Assembly: GCA_963710535.1 (NCBI GenBank)
Contig: CAVQAW010000007.1
Coordinates: 62,001 to 126,000, forward strand
DNA length: 64,000 nucleotides
Direction of reading: 5' to 3'
Source: Pelagihabitans sp963710535
GTDB taxonomy: Bacteria; Bacteroidota; Bacteroidia; Flavobacteriales; Flavobacteriaceae
In this document: piece by piece, positions 45,801 to 55,467 of the stretch
Position numbering within the stretch: the first letter of the stretch is position 1
How the letters are laid out: the number at the start of each line of letters is the position of its first letter
The notes under the pieces: model-generated
Told to the model about the DNA's origin: nothing
Databases searched by the model: none
Seen by the model: the letters and a program-made list of their open reading frames with translations, nothing else
Translations under genes and position numbers: made by a program

Positions 45801-48800
45801 GACGTAGCTCCGGATGGCATCACCAATGCAGAGTTGGCGGATAATGCCGTGCAGTTGGAGAACCTTGCCGACGGTACCTCGGATGGACAAGTGATGCAAT
45901 GGGACGGTGCTACTTCTACATGGACTTTGGTAGATTTGGGCTCCGTTACCGTGACTGAAAACGATGGGGTAATCGGCAATGAAGTAACCAATGCCACGGA
46001 TGGAACATTGGTACGTTCCGGAGCAGGTACCACGGTATCTCCTTATACATTGGACGTAGCCGCAAACGGCATCACCAATGCAGAAATCGCGGATGATGCC
46101 GTACAGCTAGAGAATATAGCCAATGGAACGGCCCCGGACCAGATCATGCAGTGGAACGGAACGAATTGGATTTTAGTTGACGGAGGTGCCTTGAGCACCG
46201 ACGACCAGAACCTGACCTTGGCGGGCAACACGCTCTCCATCGAGGACGGCAACAGCGTCGATTTGAGCGGATATCTTGACAATACGGACGACCAGAATTT
46301 GACGGGGGCGACCTTGACCGGCAACACCTTGCAGATCGATATAGAGAACGGGTCCTCGGCCAGTGTTGACCTAAGCAGCATTGATACCGATACCGATGAC
46401 CAGACCCTGAGCTTGGCGGGCAACACCCTTTCGATCGCCGACGGCAACTCCGTCGACCTGAGCGGTTACGTGAGCTCGGACGACCAAAACCTGACAGGTG
46501 CCACCTTGACCGGTAACACCCTACAGATCGATATAGAGAACGGGTCCTCGGCCAGTGTTGACCTAAGCAGCATTGATACCGATACCGACGACCAGACCCT
46601 GAGCTTGGCGGGCAACACCCTTTCCATCGCCGACGGCAACTCCGTCGACCTGAGCGGTTATGTCAGCACCGACGACCAGAATATACAGAACTTGGGATTG
46701 GTGGGCACCACTTTGACCGTGGGCATAGAAAGCGGCACCTCGCAGACCGTTGACCTTGCCAGTTTGGTGGGCACCGACGACCAGGCGCTGAGCTTGGCCG
46801 GCAATACCCTGACCCTGGAAGATGGCGGTTCCGTCGACCTGAGCGGTTACGTAAGCACGGACGACCAGAACCTGACCTTGGCGGGCAATACGCTCTCCAT
46901 CGAGGATGGTAACAATGTTGACCTTAGTGGGTATTTGGACAATACCGACGACCAGAACCTGACCGCTGCGACTTTGACCGGCAACACCTTACAGATCGAT
47001 ATCGAAAACGGGTCCTCGGCCAGCGTGGATCTTCGGCCCTTGACAACAGTGGTACGGACGACCAAAACCTAACCTTGGCGGGCAATACGCTCTCCATCGA
47101 AGACGGGAACAGCGTGGACCTTAGCGGATATGTCAGCAACGGATGACCAGAACCTGACCTTGGCGGGCAACACCCTTTCCATCGAAGACGGCAACAACGT
47201 CGATTTGAGCGGATATCTTGACAATACGGACGACCAGAACCTGACAGGGGCGACCTTGACCGGGAACACCCTACAGATCGATATCGAGAACGGGACCTCG
47301 GCCAGTGTGGACCTATCTGCCCTTGACAACAGCGGTACCGATGACCAAGCTCTTAGCTTGGCAGGCAATACCCTGACCCTGGAGGACGGCGGTTCGGTGG
47401 ACCTGAGCGGGTACGTGAGTACCGACGACCAAGCCCTGAGCTTGGCCGGCAATACCCTAACCCTGGAAGATGGCGGTTCGGTGGATTTAAGTGGTTACGT
47501 GAGCACAGACGACCAGAACCTGACCTTGGCGGGCAACACGCTCTCCATCGAGGACGGCAACAACGTCGATTTGAGCGGATATCTTGACAATACGGACGAT
47601 CAGAACTTGACAGGGGCGACCCTGACCGGCAATACCTTGCAGATCGATATCGAGAACGGGACTTCGGCCAGTGTGGACCTATCTTCCCTGGACAACAGCG
47701 GTACCGACGACCAAGCGCTGAGCTTGGCAGGCAATACCCTAACCTTGGAGGATGGCGGTTCGGTGGACCTAAGTGGTTATGTGAGCACCGACGATCAGAA
47801 TATACAGAACTTGGGATTAGCGGGCACCACTTTGACCGTGGGCATAGAGAGCGGCACCTCGCAGACCGTTGACCTGGCCAGTTTGGTGGGCACCGACGAC
47901 CAGGCGCTGAGCTTGGCCGGCAATACCCTGACCCTTGAGGACGGCGGTTCGGTGGACCTGAGCGGTTACGTAAGCACCGACGACCAGAACCTGACCTTGG
48001 CGGGCAACACGCTCTCCATCGAGGACGGCAACAACGTCGATTTGAGCGGATATCTTGACAATACGGACGACCAGAACCTGACAGGGGCGACCTTGACCGG
48101 CAATACCCTGCAGATCGATATCGAGAACGGGACCTCGGCCAGTGTGGACCTATCTGCCCTGGACAACAGCGGTACCGATGACCAGGCCCTGAGCTTGGCG
48201 GGCAATACGCTGACCTTGGAAGATGGCGGTTCGGTGGATTTGAGCGGTTACGTGAGCACCGACGACCAGAACCTGACAGGTGCCACCTTGACCGGTAACA
48301 CCCTACAGATCAATATAGAAAACGGAACCTCGGCCAGCGTCGACCTATCCGCCCTGGACAACAGCGGTACGGACGATCAGGCGCTGAGCTTGGCGGGCAA
48401 TACGCTGACCTTGGAGGATGGCGGTTCGGTGGACCTGAGCGGTTACGTGAGCACCGACGACCAGAATATACAGAACTTGGGATTGGCGGGCACCACTTTG
48501 ACCGTGGGCATAGAGAGCGGCACCTCGCAGACCGTTGACCTGGCCAGTTTGGTGGGCACCGACGACCAGGCGCTGAGCTTGGCGGGCAATACGCTGACCT
48601 TGGAGGATGGCGGTTCGGTGGACCTGAGCGGTTATGTGAGCACCGACGACCAAGTGATATCAACTACCGGTGCCGCAGGGAACATCACCATTGAGAGTGG
48701 GAATACCCTTAATCTTAACGTAAACGATGCGGATGCAGATCCAACAAATGAAAGGAACACCGCCTTCGCAGTGAACGGGGCTAATTTGGATATCACGGAT

Positions 48801-49786
48801 AGTGGCGGGACCTTATCCGTTCCGATTGCAAGCCTAGGAACCGATACACAGGATCTTTCGATAGACGGGACAGGTAAGATCATAAGTCTTGTCGACGGCG
48901 GTTCTGTCACCATCAATGCCGATGACGCGGATGCGAACGCCACCAACGAAATACAGGCGCTTTCAAGGACCGGAACCAATGTCACGCTTTCCGCTTGGCG
49001 GTAGGAACCGTATCGATCGCGGACAACGATAATGACCCCGCAAATGAGAGGAATACAGCCTTTAGCCGTGTCCGGGGGCAACCTTAACTCTGACCGATAG
49101 CGGCGGCAACTCTTTCCGATTCCGGTGTCCAGTTATGTGAGCACTGACGACCAGGTCATTTCAACCACTGGGGCCGCAGGGAACATCACTATTACAGAGT
49201 GGGAACACCTTAAACCTGAACGTAAACGATGCGGACGCCGATCCAGCGAATGAATAGCAACACCGCCTTCGCGGTGAACGGCGCCAATTTGAACATCACC
49301 GACAGCGGAGGGACATTGTCGGTACCGTTGTCATCACTTGGTACCGATGATCAATACGATGATGAAGTTCCTTTGCGCACCCCTATAGATGTCGACGATG
49401 CTGGAAAATCCGTTGCTCAGGGATATGTTGTTGAAAGTAATGTACAGCAGGTTATAAACGCCATAGCGCCCATCACTTCCAAAGCGGCCAGGATTTTTTA
49501 TCCGCCTTCCATAGCCGTGGATGCCTCGACCAATGGTACCGGACGTACCTTGAACCTCTATACCCAATATACGGCACAGTTTGCTACCCCTGCGGTGTCA
49601 AGCGCAGGTGCTCCGACGGCCATACCAACCTATACCGCGGCTGAGCTTTACTATTACGTGACCTATTTTGATCCAACGGTATTCGCCAACGTATCGATCA
49701 ATGCCAGTGGCGTGATGACCTATGATGTTATCGCACAACCCGCCGATTATAACTCCTTGATCAACGTGGTCTTCGTTGTTAGATAA
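39841..49786 (+). CDS. giant secreted beta-strand repeat protein (fibre/adhesin-like), interrupted by indels
   Basis: From the ATG at 39841 (signal peptide of about 19 residues, ending VFSQ) the coding region runs to 49786 through several frames. Removing +1 insertions at 40791/40792, 41812/41813, 47131 and eight between 48993 and 49255, and restoring one base at 47033, gives one frame of 3312 codons. The N-terminal 150 residues hold WDGNSWEL- and DDQRL-type repeats. Then come nine 85-residue units (DVQAAIDEINAAAG to DTRAASNPYDNTVSG), many DDQNLTLAGNTLSIEDGNNVDLSGY-type units, and two ITNAEIADDAVQ segments like phage tail-fibre repeats. The last 100 residues (ARIFYPPSIAV to SLINVVFVVR) form a distinct domain without a canonical T9SS signal. 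The gene overlaps or abuts a type B cargo gene and a PorP/SprF gene. Confidence 0.8.
40429..42725 (+). repeat. nine tandem 255-bp (85-codon) near-identical repeats
   Basis: Units begin at 40429, 40684, 40940, 41195, 41450, 41705, 41961, 42216 and 42471, with a partial tenth at 42726. Spacing is 255 except 256 where an extra base sits (40791/40792 and 41812/41813). The copies differ by only a few bases and are GC-rich compared with the rest of the gene. Confidence 0.95.
44351..45530 (+). repeat. 1.2-kb direct duplication, copy 1
   Basis: This stretch matches 46898-48077 almost base for base at an offset of 2547. The second copy carries a one-base loss near 47033 and a one-base gain near 47131. 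Confidence 0.85.
46898..48077 (+). repeat. 1.2-kb direct duplication, copy 2
   Basis: Near-identical to 44351-45530. The segment 47033-47131 is out of frame because of the compensating indels; reading resumes in the original frame afterwards. Confidence 0.85.
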
Positions 49787-49808
49787 GCATAAAACGCCAA
49801 CCGATAAA

Positions 49809-51830
49809 TTGAAATGTAAGCATACATATAAATCACTTGTCCTCAGCATTGTTTTAACCTTGCTGGGGATTGTTGTTTCCAATGCCCAGTACCTTTTGCA
49901 GGCGCCCAACAGTGGTGATGAGAGCAATTATCGTTGGTACGAGGCCCAGGATACGGCAACAGTATTGGGTACCGATTTTTTTCTGGAAGTGACCGAACAA
50001 GGGGTTTATTTTGCGACCTATGACGGCACATTATGTGGAAAAAATGCGACCAGCTACTTTATTGTGACCAATTGCAATGCGCCACATAATTTGGTGACCC
50101 TCGATATTAGAGATAATACCAACGCCCTGGCACCCGGGGCCACCCTCAGTTGGAGTCCGCCGTTGTTCGGAGACCTCACCCGGCCCGTTGTGACGGCCAC
50201 CCAAACGATCGCTACCTATACTGCAACGATCACCAAAGTAGGGAACAGTTTCGATTTGCCCAGTTTTACGGTGGTCTGTATCGTTGAAGCCGCAACCCTG
50301 GTCGATGATGTGGTTGCCACAAACGAAGACATATCGGTGATTGTAGATTTATTCGCCAACGATTCAGATCTGCCCTCATCGGGTACTTTGACCGTTACGA
50401 ATCCTTCCCATGGCATTTTGAACATCAATGAGAATGGGACGCCCAATGATCCGACCGACGATATCGTCACCTACATTCCGCTACCTGACTATAGCGGACC
50501 GGATTCCTTCAATTATACGGTGTGCAATACCTTTGGGGACTGCAGTACCGCTACGGTAGCCATCGATGTAATCCCCATCGTGGATGCTATAGACGATTCC
50601 GTGGCAACCAATCAAAATGCACCGGTCAATATCGATATCTTGGCCAATGACAATGATATTCCGACCCTCGGCGCCCTTACCACGACCGCACCCTCCTCGG
50701 GCACCCTATTGTTCAACAACAATGGCACCCCGAACAACCCATCGGATGATTCTGTGATCTATACGCCCGATGATGGCTTCTTGGGCACCGATTCGTTTGA
50801 ATATACCCTCTGTGATAATGTGGGGAATTGCAGCACGGCCACGGTGACCATTCTTGTCAATCCTATGGGAACCGATCTTGACAGCGATGATGACGGCATT
50901 GTCGATAGCTTTGAAGACCTCAACCTGGATGCCGATAACGACCCTTCGACCAATCCTACGGATTCGGATGGGGATGGGTTCCCCGATTATTTGGACATCG
51001 ATAGTGACAATGACGGTATCCCCGATAACGTGGAAGCCCAGAGCACTTCAGGTTATGTTGCGCCTAGCGGCCAGGATACCAATGCCAACGGATTGGATGA
51101 CATCTATGAAGATAATGGCAACCTGGGCATCTTCCCGGTAGATACCGATGGGGATAGTTTGCCCGATTATTTGGATGAGGATTCAGACGATGATGGGATA
51201 CCTGATAATATTGAAGGACACGACCATGACCGTAACGGGATAGCAGATGTTGTTTTCGTTGGTTCCGACAAAGACAATGATGGCTTGGATGATGGCTATG
51301 AAGGGTATACGCTCATCGACGTGGATGTGAACGATGAAATAGATGACCCATTCGATAACCTTCCCAATACCGATGGGGATAGTGAATCGGATTATCGGGA
51401 TACCGACGACGATAATGATAATATCGCTTCAAAAGATGAGGATATGAACGGGAATGGCTACTACGCGGATGATGATAGTAATGGGAATGGTATACCTGAT
51501 TATTTGGAGCCCAATATCACAGAGGCCGAAATCGAAGTATTCAACGTATTGACGCCCAATGGTGACGGGGTACATGATGTGTTGACCATCAGTGGCCTGG
51601 AGAACTATCCCAACAATTCGATCAATATCTATAACCGTTGGGGCGTTTTGGTATACTCCACCAAGGCGTACAACACACAGGGCAATGTATTTGACGGAAC
51701 TTCGGAGGGGCGGGTGACCGTTGATGCCGATAGAAAGCTGCCGGTAGGCACCTATTTCTATATACTCGACTATGCCAATGAAGCCGGTACGACCAAATCG
51801 ATATCGGGATACCTTTATATAAACAGATAA
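49809..51830 (+). CDS. T9SS type B secreted protein with Ig-like and TSP3 repeats
   Basis: 673 residues from a TTG at 49809; an in-frame TTG at 49776 overlapping the giant gene is also possible, and no ATG precedes the signal peptide (KCKHTYKSLVLSIVLTLLGIVVSNAQ region). After an N-terminal domain with a Trp-Tyr motif (NYRWYEAQDTA) come two Ig/cadherin-like units (DDVVATNEDISVIVDLFAND; DDSVATNQNAPVNIDILAND), then thrombospondin-3-like Ca-binding repeats (DSDDDGI, DSDNDGIPD, DTDGDSLPD), and a final type B signal (NVLTPNGDGVHDVL, NIYNRWGVLVYST, LPVGTYFYILDY, GYLYINR). It has the same parts as the protein at 28652-31918 in the reverse order. Its stop overlaps the PorP/SprF start (TAATG), so the two are coupled. 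Confidence 0.9.
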   Translation: MKCKHTYKSLVLSIVLTLLGIVVSNAQYLLQAPNSGDESNYRWYEAQDTATVLGTDFFLEVTEQGVYFATYDGTLCGKNATSYFIVTNCNAPHNLVTLDIRDNTNALAPGATLSWSPPLFGDLTRPVVTATQTIATYTATITKVGNSFDLPSFTVVCIVEAATLVDDVVATNEDISVIVDLFANDSDLPSSGTLTVTNPSHGILNINENGTPNDPTDDIVTYIPLPDYSGPDSFNYTVCNTFGDCSTATVAIDVIPIVDAIDDSVATNQNAPVNIDILANDNDIPTLGALTTTAPSSGTLLFNNNGTPNNPSDDSVIYTPDDGFLGTDSFEYTLCDNVGNCSTATVTILVNPMGTDLDSDDDGIVDSFEDLNLDADNDPSTNPTDSDGDGFPDYLDIDSDNDGIPDNVEAQSTSGYVAPSGQDTNANGLDDIYEDNGNLGIFPVDTDGDSLPDYLDEDSDDDGIPDNIEGHDHDRNGIADVVFVGSDKDNDGLDDGYEGYTLIDVDVNDEIDDPFDNLPNTDGDSESDYRDTDDDNDNIASKDEDMNGNGYYADDDSNGNGIPDYLEPNITEAEIEVFNVLTPNGDGVHDVLTISGLENYPNNSINIYNRWGVLVYSTKAYNTQGNVFDGTSEGRVTVDADRKLPVGTYFYILDYANEAGTTKSISGYLYINR

Positions 51831-52789
51831 TGGAACAACCAAGACCCAACCCATTGAAATGTCGATCTCCCAAACTATGGGTAGGCTTGGCCATTGTATT
51901 GCTTGCGGTAACCCATGGATTAAGGGCTCAGCAGGATGCACAGTACACCCAATATATGTACAATACGGTGAGCGTTAATCCGGGATATACCGGATCAAGG
52001 GGCCATTTGAGCATCGCGGCCCTACACCGTTCGCAATGGATGGGCTTGGACGGGGCTCCAAAAACACAAACCCTGAACGTTCATTCGCCAATAGGCTATA
52101 GAGGGGTTGGACTCGGATTTTCAGTAATCAACGATAAGATAGGGCCCACTTCGGAGACCAATTTGGATCTTGATTTTTCCTATACCATCTGGACGTCCAC
52201 CGAGGGCAGATTGAGTTTTGGACTCAAGGCCAGTGCCAATTTGCTTGACATTCGATTTTCAGAATTGAACCAATTCGCGCCCGATCAAACCCTGCAGCAG
52301 GACATCGATAATAGATTTACGCCCAATATCGGTGCCGGGATTTATTATCACAATGAGCATTTTTATACTGGATTGTCGGTGCCCCGCTTCTTGGAGACCT
52401 CCCATTTTGAATCGACCTCCCTCTCGACGGCTTCCGAACAAATGAATATTTATTTCATTACGGGTTACGTTTGGGACATCAACAAGTTTGTTAAATTCAA
52501 ACCGACCCTCCTGACCAAAGTGGTATTTGGCGCTCCGGTCCAGGTAGACCTTTCGGCCAACGTAATGTTGAACGAAAAATTTATCCTGGGCTTGGCTTAT
52601 CGATGGGATGCGGCCCTCAGCGCGATGGTCGGCTTTAACGTGTCCAACGAAATATTGATCGGCATGGCATATGATCGCGAGATCACCGAACTGGGGAACG
52701 CCGCTTTCAACAATGGCTCTTTTGAGGTCATCATGCGCTACGATTTCATCAAAACCAAGGGCAAATTGAAATCCCCTCGATTCTTTTAG
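51830..52789 (+). CDS. PorP/SprF family T9SS outer membrane protein (second copy)
   Basis: 319 residues. A signal peptide with cleavage near LRAQ (about residue 34) precedes the hallmark QQDAQYTQYMYNTVSVNPGYTGSRG, and the end SPRFF matches the first copy. The two copies share the same strand pattern (LTKVVFGAPVQVDLSANVML; LTKMVGGAPLQVDLSASFLF) but differ enough to be old paralogues, each beside a type B cargo. It is likely an outer membrane barrel that accepts or anchors the adjacent cargo. No PorE-like gene follows this copy. Confidence 0.93.
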   Translation: MEQPRPNPLKCRSPKLWVGLAIVLLAVTHGLRAQQDAQYTQYMYNTVSVNPGYTGSRGHLSIAALHRSQWMGLDGAPKTQTLNVHSPIGYRGVGLGFSVINDKIGPTSETNLDLDFSYTIWTSTEGRLSFGLKASANLLDIRFSELNQFAPDQTLQQDIDNRFTPNIGAGIYYHNEHFYTGLSVPRFLETSHFESTSLSTASEQMNIYFITGYVWDINKFVKFKPTLLTKVVFGAPVQVDLSANVMLNEKFILGLAYRWDAALSAMVGFNVSNEILIGMAYDREITELGNAAFNNGSFEVIMRYDFIKTKGKLKSPRFF

Positions 52790-52882
52790 GCCTTGTCCTT
52801 TCATAGGTTCAATGGGCAATCCGCTGATGGCACTATAGCCAGATTTTATGATTTCCTTACGCCAATAGTTATGTAAAGGTGT

Positions 52883-52890
52883 TATTTTTG
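52883..52890 (+). promoter_or_regulatory. -7 element of the idi promoter
   Basis: TATTTTTG matches TAnnTTTG 11 bases before the idi ATG, implying a very short leader. Confidence 0.5.
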
Positions 52891-52901
52891 TAGGGATACT
52901 G

Positions 52902-53468
52902 ATGTTCAGTTTCATTATTGCTACGAAAAAAAGAAATCCTTTGAAAGAAGATCATGTTATTCTGGTCAATCCACAAGATGTTCAAATAGGTACCATGCCC
53001 AAAATGGAAGCCCATGAAAAAGCGCAACTTCATAGGGCCTTTTCTGTTTTTGTCATGAACGACCAAGGCGAGACCATGTTGCAACAGCGCGCAGCGCACA
53101 AGTATCATTCCCCTTTGTTATGGACCAATACGTGTTGCAGTCATCAGCGGGTGGGCGAAAACAATATTGAAGCGGGCAAAAGGCGGCTTCAAGAGGAAAT
53201 GGGCTTTGTTACCGAATTGAAAGAGCTTTTTTCCTTTATCTATAAAGCCCCATTTGATAATGGCTTGACCGAGCACGAACTCGACCATGTGATGATCGGC
53301 ACCTACAATTCGGCCCCCAAAATCAATCGGGAGGAAGTGGCCGATTGGAAATGGATGCAACCCAAAGACATCCAAAAAGACATCGTACAAAACCCAGAGC
53401 ATTACACCGTGTGGTTCAAGATTATCTTTGAAAAGTTTTACAACCACCTCATCCTAAACCCATCGTAA
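52902..53468 (+). CDS. idi: isopentenyl-diphosphate delta-isomerase, type 1
   Basis: 188 residues. A Nudix-fold enzyme: HRAFSVFVMNDQGETMLQQRAAHKYHSPLLWTNTCCSHQRVGE near residues 44-86 with the catalytic Cys in NTCCSH, and the Nudix-like helix (EAGKRRLQEEMGF). It interconverts IPP and DMAPP for isoprenoid synthesis in the cytoplasm and needs Mg and Zn. It has its own promoter and is 2 bases from queD, so the idi-queD-bcp genes form a unit. The first ten residues are unusual; a TTG start at codon 14 is an alternative. Confidence 0.95.
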   Translation: MFSFIIATKKRNPLKEDHVILVNPQDVQIGTMPKMEAHEKAQLHRAFSVFVMNDQGETMLQQRAAHKYHSPLLWTNTCCSHQRVGENNIEAGKRRLQEEMGFVTELKELFSFIYKAPFDNGLTEHELDHVMIGTYNSAPKINREEVADWKWMQPKDIQKDIVQNPEHYTVWFKIIFEKFYNHLILNPS

Positions 53469-53470
53469 CC

Positions 53471-53878
53471 ATGAAGGCAAAAGTCAGCAGAAAGGCGCAT
53501 TTTAACGCGGCGCACAGGTTGTACAGGAAAGATTGGAGTTTTGAGGAAAACGATCGGATATTCGGCAAATGCAACAATCCGGAATTTCATGGCCATAATT
53601 ACGAATTGATTGTAAGCGTAACCGGCGAAATCGATCTGGAAACAGGATTTGTCATCGATGTGAAGGTCTTGAAAGATCTCATCAAAAGTGAAATAGAAGA
53701 TGCTTTTGACCATAAAAACCTGAATGTTCAAGTTCCTGAATTTAAAAACTTGAACCCGACCGCAGAAAATATTGCCATGGTCATCTGGAATAAACTGCGC
53801 CCTCATATCCATTCCGATAATGCGTTGGAGGTGGTGCTCTATGAAACCCCACGGAATTTTGTAACTTTTATTGGTTGA
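53471..53878 (+). CDS. queD: 6-carboxytetrahydropterin synthase family protein
   Basis: 135 residues, full length. Zinc ligands His15 (HFNAAH), His40 and His42 (EFHGHNYEL) and the catalytic Cys34 (FGKCNN) are present. The family includes QueD, which makes the preQ0 precursor of queuosine, and eukaryotic-type PTP synthases; without neighbouring queC/queE the exact product cannot be fixed. It lies between idi and bcp with 2-base spacing on both sides. Confidence 0.88.
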   Translation: MKAKVSRKAHFNAAHRLYRKDWSFEENDRIFGKCNNPEFHGHNYELIVSVTGEIDLETGFVIDVKVLKDLIKSEIEDAFDHKNLNVQVPEFKNLNPTAENIAMVIWNKLRPHIHSDNALEVVLYETPRNFVTFIG

Positions 53879-53880
53879 CC

Positions 53881-54339
53881 ATGGGTTTAAAAGTAGGGGA
53901 TAGGATACCGTCTTTTGAACTTAAGGACCAATTTGGCCAGTTGTTCAAAAGTGAAGATCATGTGGGTAAAAAGCCATTGGTGCTTTATTTTTATCCCAAA
54001 GACCATACCCCTGGATGCACCAAGGAAGCCTGTCAGTTCAAGGACAGCTATGAGGAATTCACCGATCTTGGGGCGGAAGTCATCGGAATTAGCGCCGATT
54101 CGGAGCAATCGCACCGTAGTTTTGCCTCAAAGTATGATTTGCCCTTTATTCTGCTCGCCGACACCCAAAAAAAAGTAAGGCGGATGTTCAAGGTGGAAAA
54201 TAGCCTGCTGATCCTCCCGGGAAGGGAAACCTATGTAGTGGATAGCGAAGGAAAGGTGGTGTTGGTTTTTAACAGTGTAAATGCCGGAGAACACATGAAA
54301 AAGGCGCTCAAGGCATTAAAAGCGCTCATAAAAGGCTGA
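53881..54339 (+). CDS. bcp: thiol peroxidase of the Bcp/PrxQ type
   Basis: 152 residues from the ATG at 53881; an upstream TTG at 53875 overlaps the queD stop. The active site is PGCTKEAC with peroxidatic Cys46 and resolving Cys51, the atypical 2-Cys PrxQ arrangement. Peroxiredoxins reduce H2O2 and organic peroxides with thioredoxin. It starts 2 bases after queD. Confidence 0.95.
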   Translation: MGLKVGDRIPSFELKDQFGQLFKSEDHVGKKPLVLYFYPKDHTPGCTKEACQFKDSYEEFTDLGAEVIGISADSEQSHRSFASKYDLPFILLADTQKKVRRMFKVENSLLILPGRETYVVDSEGKVVLVFNSVNAGEHMKKALKALKALIKG

Positions 54340-54414
54340 AATGACAGGCTTTTGACCCGGAGCGATGAAAAGACCGACCGACCATTCCAAATTTTAATAT
54401 TAAACCACGACCCG

Positions 54415-55383
54415 ATGGCACTTTATCCTTTCAAATTCGAACCTATTCTAAAAGAACGGCTTTGGGGCGGCACCAAATTAAAAACGGTACTCGGCAAGTC
54501 CATAACAAGTGATATCACAGGGGAAAGTTGGGAGTTATCTGGTGTTTCGGGAGATGTTTCCGTCGTATCCAACGGTCCGTTGGCCGGCACTTCACTCGAG
54601 CAATTGATAGCCATGCATGCTGAAGCCCTTTTGGGCAAGGGAGTAGTGGCGCGCTTCGGAAAAGAGTTTCCCATATTGATCAAGTTCATCGATGCCAAGC
54701 AAGACCTTTCGATACAATTACATCCGAACGATGCGCTTGCTAAAGAAAGGCACGGTTCGTTTGGCAAAACGGAAATGTGGTACATCATGGACGCCGATCC
54801 CGGCGCAAAACTGATCGTAGGCTTCAACAAGAATGTTGCCAAAGAGGAATATTCTTCGCATTTGAAAGACGATAGGCTTCCCGAGTTGTTGAATTACGAA
54901 CAGGTGGAACCGGGCGATACCTTTTTTATCAATACCGGGAAAATACATGCCATCGGCGCTGGCGTGCTTTTGGCCGAAATACAACAAACTTCGGACGTTA
55001 CCTATCGGGTATTTGATTTTAATCGCAAAGACAAACTGGGCAACCTCCGGGAGTTGCATACCGAACTGGCCATGGATGCGATCGATTACGAAAGAAAGGA
55101 CGATTTTAAGGTGACTTATGACGACAAGCCCAATACGGAGAACCCCATGGTAGCATGTCCGTATTTCAAGACCTGTTATATGAATCTGACCAAAGATTTC
55201 GAACAAACGCTATCGAAGAGGGATTCTTTCACCATTTATATGTGCGTGGAAGGCAAGGCTTCCATTGCCAATGAAAACGGATCGGTGACCCTGATAAAAG
55301 GGGAGACCACCTTAATGCCTGCGAGTTCAAAACACCTACATATTAAAACAACCGGGGCCAAGTTGTTGGAGGTAAGCATTTGA
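54415..55383 (+). CDS. manA: mannose-6-phosphate isomerase, class I
   Basis: 322 residues from the ATG at 54415, where the family N-terminus begins (LYPFKFEPILKERLWGGTKL); the open frame upstream to 54352 is not typical. Zn-site segments IQLHPNDALAKERHGSFGKTEMWY and FFINTGKIHAIGAGVLLAEIQQTSDVTYRVFDFNRKD are intact. It interconverts fructose-6-phosphate and mannose-6-phosphate, feeding GDP-mannose and surface polysaccharides. Cytoplasmic. It follows bcp by 75 bases. Confidence 0.94.
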   Translation: MALYPFKFEPILKERLWGGTKLKTVLGKSITSDITGESWELSGVSGDVSVVSNGPLAGTSLEQLIAMHAEALLGKGVVARFGKEFPILIKFIDAKQDLSIQLHPNDALAKERHGSFGKTEMWYIMDADPGAKLIVGFNKNVAKEEYSSHLKDDRLPELLNYEQVEPGDTFFINTGKIHAIGAGVLLAEIQQTSDVTYRVFDFNRKDKLGNLRELHTELAMDAIDYERKDDFKVTYDDKPNTENPMVACPYFKTCYMNLTKDFEQTLSKRDSFTIYMCVEGKASIANENGSVTLIKGETTLMPASSKHLHIKTTGAKLLEVSI

Positions 55384-55442
55384 GCAATGCGCCCTATAAC
55401 TTTAGGGTGTTGTTTTTTCTTCCCCATTTGTTTACAAAAGCC

Positions 55443-55450
55443 TACTTTTG
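55443..55450 (+). promoter_or_regulatory. -7 element before the small helical protein gene
   Basis: TACTTTTG fits TAnnTTTG 17 bases before the ATG at 55468. The nearest TTTG upstream is only 12 bases away, so the -33 is unclear. Confidence 0.45.
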
Positions 55451-55467
55451 CAAAAAAAATATTCACC

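Larger units (their letters stand above)
42780..48660 (+). repeat. array of short DDQ-type beta-strand repeats
   Basis: Units of 28, 29 and 37 residues beginning at DDQ and ending in DLSGY or DLSAL occur in mixed order through this stretch, interrupted by a few unique segments (for example 42960-43240, 44050-44310 and 45630-46190). They look like blades of a long beta-rich fibre. Confidence 0.85.

Noticed and set aside
43061..48663. Many long minus-strand frames across the giant gene
   Set aside because: They repeat with the plus-strand repeats and have no signal peptide, domain or start context; they are reverse-frame shadows of low-complexity repeats.
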